64,000 nt of DNA. Origin: Nostoc sp. 106C (GTDB lineage Bacteria; Cyanobacteriota; Cyanobacteriia; Cyanobacteriales; Nostocaceae). The translations under genes were made by a program, and so were the position numbers. The notes under the pieces are model-generated. The model was not told the DNA's origin. It did no database searches and saw only the letters and a list, made by a program, of their open reading frames with translations. Each line of letters starts with the position of its first letter. The stretch's first letter is position 1. The stretch covers positions 54,165 to 118,164 of the forward strand of contig NZ_MTAW01000121.1 of NCBI RefSeq assembly GCF_002154725.1, given 5' to 3'. Shown piece after piece: positions 62,486-64,000 of this stretch.

Positions 62486-62545
62486 AAAGAATCAGTTAGA
62501 AAGTACTGTTTTATGCAGCACTTCATTCTAGCTGATTCTTTTTTT
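62486..62545 (+). terminator. Strong terminator between convergent genes
   Basis: Arms AAAGAATCAGTTAGAA (62486-62501) and TTCTAGCTGATTCTTT (62526-62541), one G-U pair, are followed by a T run. It may also serve the actin-like gene ending at 62572 on the other strand. Confidence 0.85.
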
Positions 62546-62571
62546 ACTACATTGATTTGTGTCTGAACCTA

Positions 62572-63816
62572 TCAAACATTCTCGTTCACAGCAATAAATG
62601 TACTAGGTCGTTCACAAGGTGTAAAGTTATACTTATTCTTAACTTCTTCACCTGCATTATTTGTATTATCTTCAACAGATTTAGTTAGCGGTACAACTTC
62701 AGAGCGTATATAACCAGTTAGCTTGTCAAACTGAATAATCATGTGCTGGTGGAAAGCCCAAACATCCGCCATCCGATTGCCCATACCAGAAGATATTTCA
62801 TCAGGTATAAAAATATTACCGTGCCAGGATACTTTAATCCCCTCTTTTTGGAAGTAAGCATCTATTTCAGGACGAATGTAATCCGCAGTTCCTCCGCAAA
62901 ATACCAGTTCTTCAATATCCTCATCCATCTTTGAGCGCAACCACCTAGCGATCGCACGCCAATATTCATCTCTAGCAAGTAATAAAGCTTTGGACATCGA
63001 CTCGCCATCAAGTTGAATCTCATCACCTTTGCGCTTGCGTGAGAGTTTTTGCATCACCTGGGGGTCACAACTGGCTCCAGCTTCTATCAGTACCTCAATA
63101 ATATTGGAATTATCAGGGCTTAGTCCCGATGTTTTGGAAATCAAATTATTTACTAACCAAGACATACCAAAATTACTGGTTATTCCTGCGCCAATCGAAC
63201 CACTCCGAAAGGTGAAAATACTCGCGTTGCGATAACCAAGCATTACGTACATCGAAACAGGTACACGATCGCCAAGCGTTCGCCTACGGTGGAAAAATAT
63301 TCCACTACCTTCAGAAGCTGCATCATAACGAAGCATTTTCACCCGCATCTTACCTGCTGGTGTATCAAACCCCCGAAACGTATCCTTCAACCGAATTTGT
63401 AACTGTTCCTTGTCTTGCACTTCACCCGGCGGCAGCAGGACACTCAAGTAAGCTGCAACATCATTACCCAGGTTCAACTTCTCCTTAGCCAGCCAAAATG
63501 CTCCGCAAATTTTGGGAACTGCTAGTTCGTATTTTAACTCCCTCAGTTGCGATATACCCCCAAACCGACGACGAGCAAGTTCTCCCAAGGCGAAATACTC
63601 ATCGCCTATCCCTACCCAAGTACGAGATTCAGGACTACCTTCAGGTTGGACGCTTTCAACTGAGGCTTTAGCAACATCCGCTACTTCTGAGTCTAAAAGT
63701 AAAACAACAGGCTTTCCTTCTGGATACTCCTGAACGATAGCCTTAGTTTTACTTGCACCCATATCAATCGTAATTACTATCTTTTTTAAATCTGATTTCT
63801 CCTTAATTTTGGGCAT
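62572..63816 (-). CDS. Second actin-like (ParM/Alp-type) protein
   Basis: ATG 63816 is preferred to a TTG 15 bases upstream. The actin-like ATPase fold covers about 414 residues: phosphate 1 IVITIDMGASKTKAIVQE, a central SIFTFRSGSIGAGITSNFGMSW in the phosphate 2 area, and adenosine motif ELVFCGGTADYI. A C-terminal extension of about 60 residues is acidic and probably disordered. It is clearly different from the 313-residue protein at 55989. No adaptor gene is seen downstream within the window. It may drive a second segregation system or filament, or serve another structural task on the plasmid. The 180 bp upstream are AT-rich and hold no gene. Confidence 0.7.
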   Translation of the reverse strand: MPKIKEKSDLKKIVITIDMGASKTKAIVQEYPEGKPVVLLLDSEVADVAKASVESVQPEGSPESRTWVGIGDEYFALGELARRRFGGISQLRELKYELAVPKICGAFWLAKEKLNLGNDVAAYLSVLLPPGEVQDKEQLQIRLKDTFRGFDTPAGKMRVKMLRYDAASEGSGIFFHRRRTLGDRVPVSMYVMLGYRNASIFTFRSGSIGAGITSNFGMSWLVNNLISKTSGLSPDNSNIIEVLIEAGASCDPQVMQKLSRKRKGDEIQLDGESMSKALLLARDEYWRAIARWLRSKMDEDIEELVFCGGTADYIRPEIDAYFQKEGIKVSWHGNIFIPDEISSGMGNRMADVWAFHQHMIIQFDKLTGYIRSEVVPLTKSVEDNTNNAGEEVKNKYNFTPCERPSTFIAVNENV

Positions 63817-64000
63817 ATATAAAGGTTTCAATTCATCTCTGCTATTGCTTACAATTTAACCTTTATAAGTATTAACTCGGTATGGAAAAAGGCTTACTTT
63901 ATAGCAGTATTACCCTATCTTAGAAAAAATTTTACAATTATCATCGGCTTTGTTGCATGAAAGAAAAAGAAGACACACAAATCCACAATTGGAATTAAAA

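Noticed and set aside
63940..63960. GGCTTTGTTGCAT near the right edge as an IS terminal repeat
   Set aside because: It looks like the end of some cyanobacterial IS elements, but no partner end or transposase is within the window.
1..64000. CRISPR arrays, tRNA and rRNA genes
   Set aside because: No regularly spaced repeats with unique spacers and no cloverleaf or rRNA-like sequence were found on reading; the only regular array is the three-unit 20-bp repeat before parA.

Overview
The window looks like a piece of a large plasmid from a filamentous, Nostoc-type cyanobacterium. The grounds are the many HIP1 octamers (GCGATCGC, for example near 2938, 3839, 5744, 6340, 12067), the AT-rich base composition, the caspase/STAND/WD40 giants typical of that group, small dispersed repeats, a group II intron, and a plasmid-type partition block. 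No rRNA, tRNA, CRISPR array or ribosomal protein gene was seen. No replication initiator was recognised, so the replicon continues beyond the window.

Left block (1-16 kb), replication. On the + strand lie a sliding clamp (dnaN), a clamp-loader ATPase (dnaX), a compact family B DNA polymerase with proofreading exonuclease, clamp-loader delta (holA) and delta prime (holB), an SSB, and a second small protein ending in an SSB-like acidic tip. Two TnpB genes of the IS200/IS605 type sit between the polymerase and holA. The polymerase and one small unknown protein both end in QLSLF, and a second unknown protein carries QHSLF near its start; all three fit the beta-clamp binding consensus. Together this reads as a self-contained plasmid replisome core in which a PolB enzyme may run on a dedicated clamp, without a DnaE subunit in view. 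This is the most interesting system in the window.

Middle block (16-54 kb), a conflict or cell-death island. A two-gene module (caspase; caspase-nSTAND1-WD40) occurs twice, at 16.4-23.2 kb (+) and 40.5-46.5 kb (-). In the second copy the large gene has lost its caspase active site and P-loop by an apparent in-frame deletion. Two NB-ARC-like proteins, each with 14 WD40 repeats, lie at 36.7 and 50.8 kb, with different N-terminal domains. A HEAT-repeat/transmembrane/NTPase-like protein and a formylglycine-generating-enzyme-fold protein lie at 28-32 kb. Interspersed are a complete group II intron, a GH13 glycosidase, an HlyD-type adaptor, a membrane flavoprotein, a ThDP-enzyme plus KAS III pair, and debris (IS5-like ends, epimerase and integrase fragments).

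Right block (54-64 kb), maintenance. It starts with a shrunken IS1634-like element and an actin-like ParM with a small partner, followed by a tnpB pseudogene split by a decayed IS1-like element. Next come ParA/ParB with three 20-bp tandem repeats across the parA start, three short orphan genes each preceded by a small stem-loop and followed by a terminator, and a second actin-like protein. The plasmid therefore carries one ParAB system and two actin-like systems.
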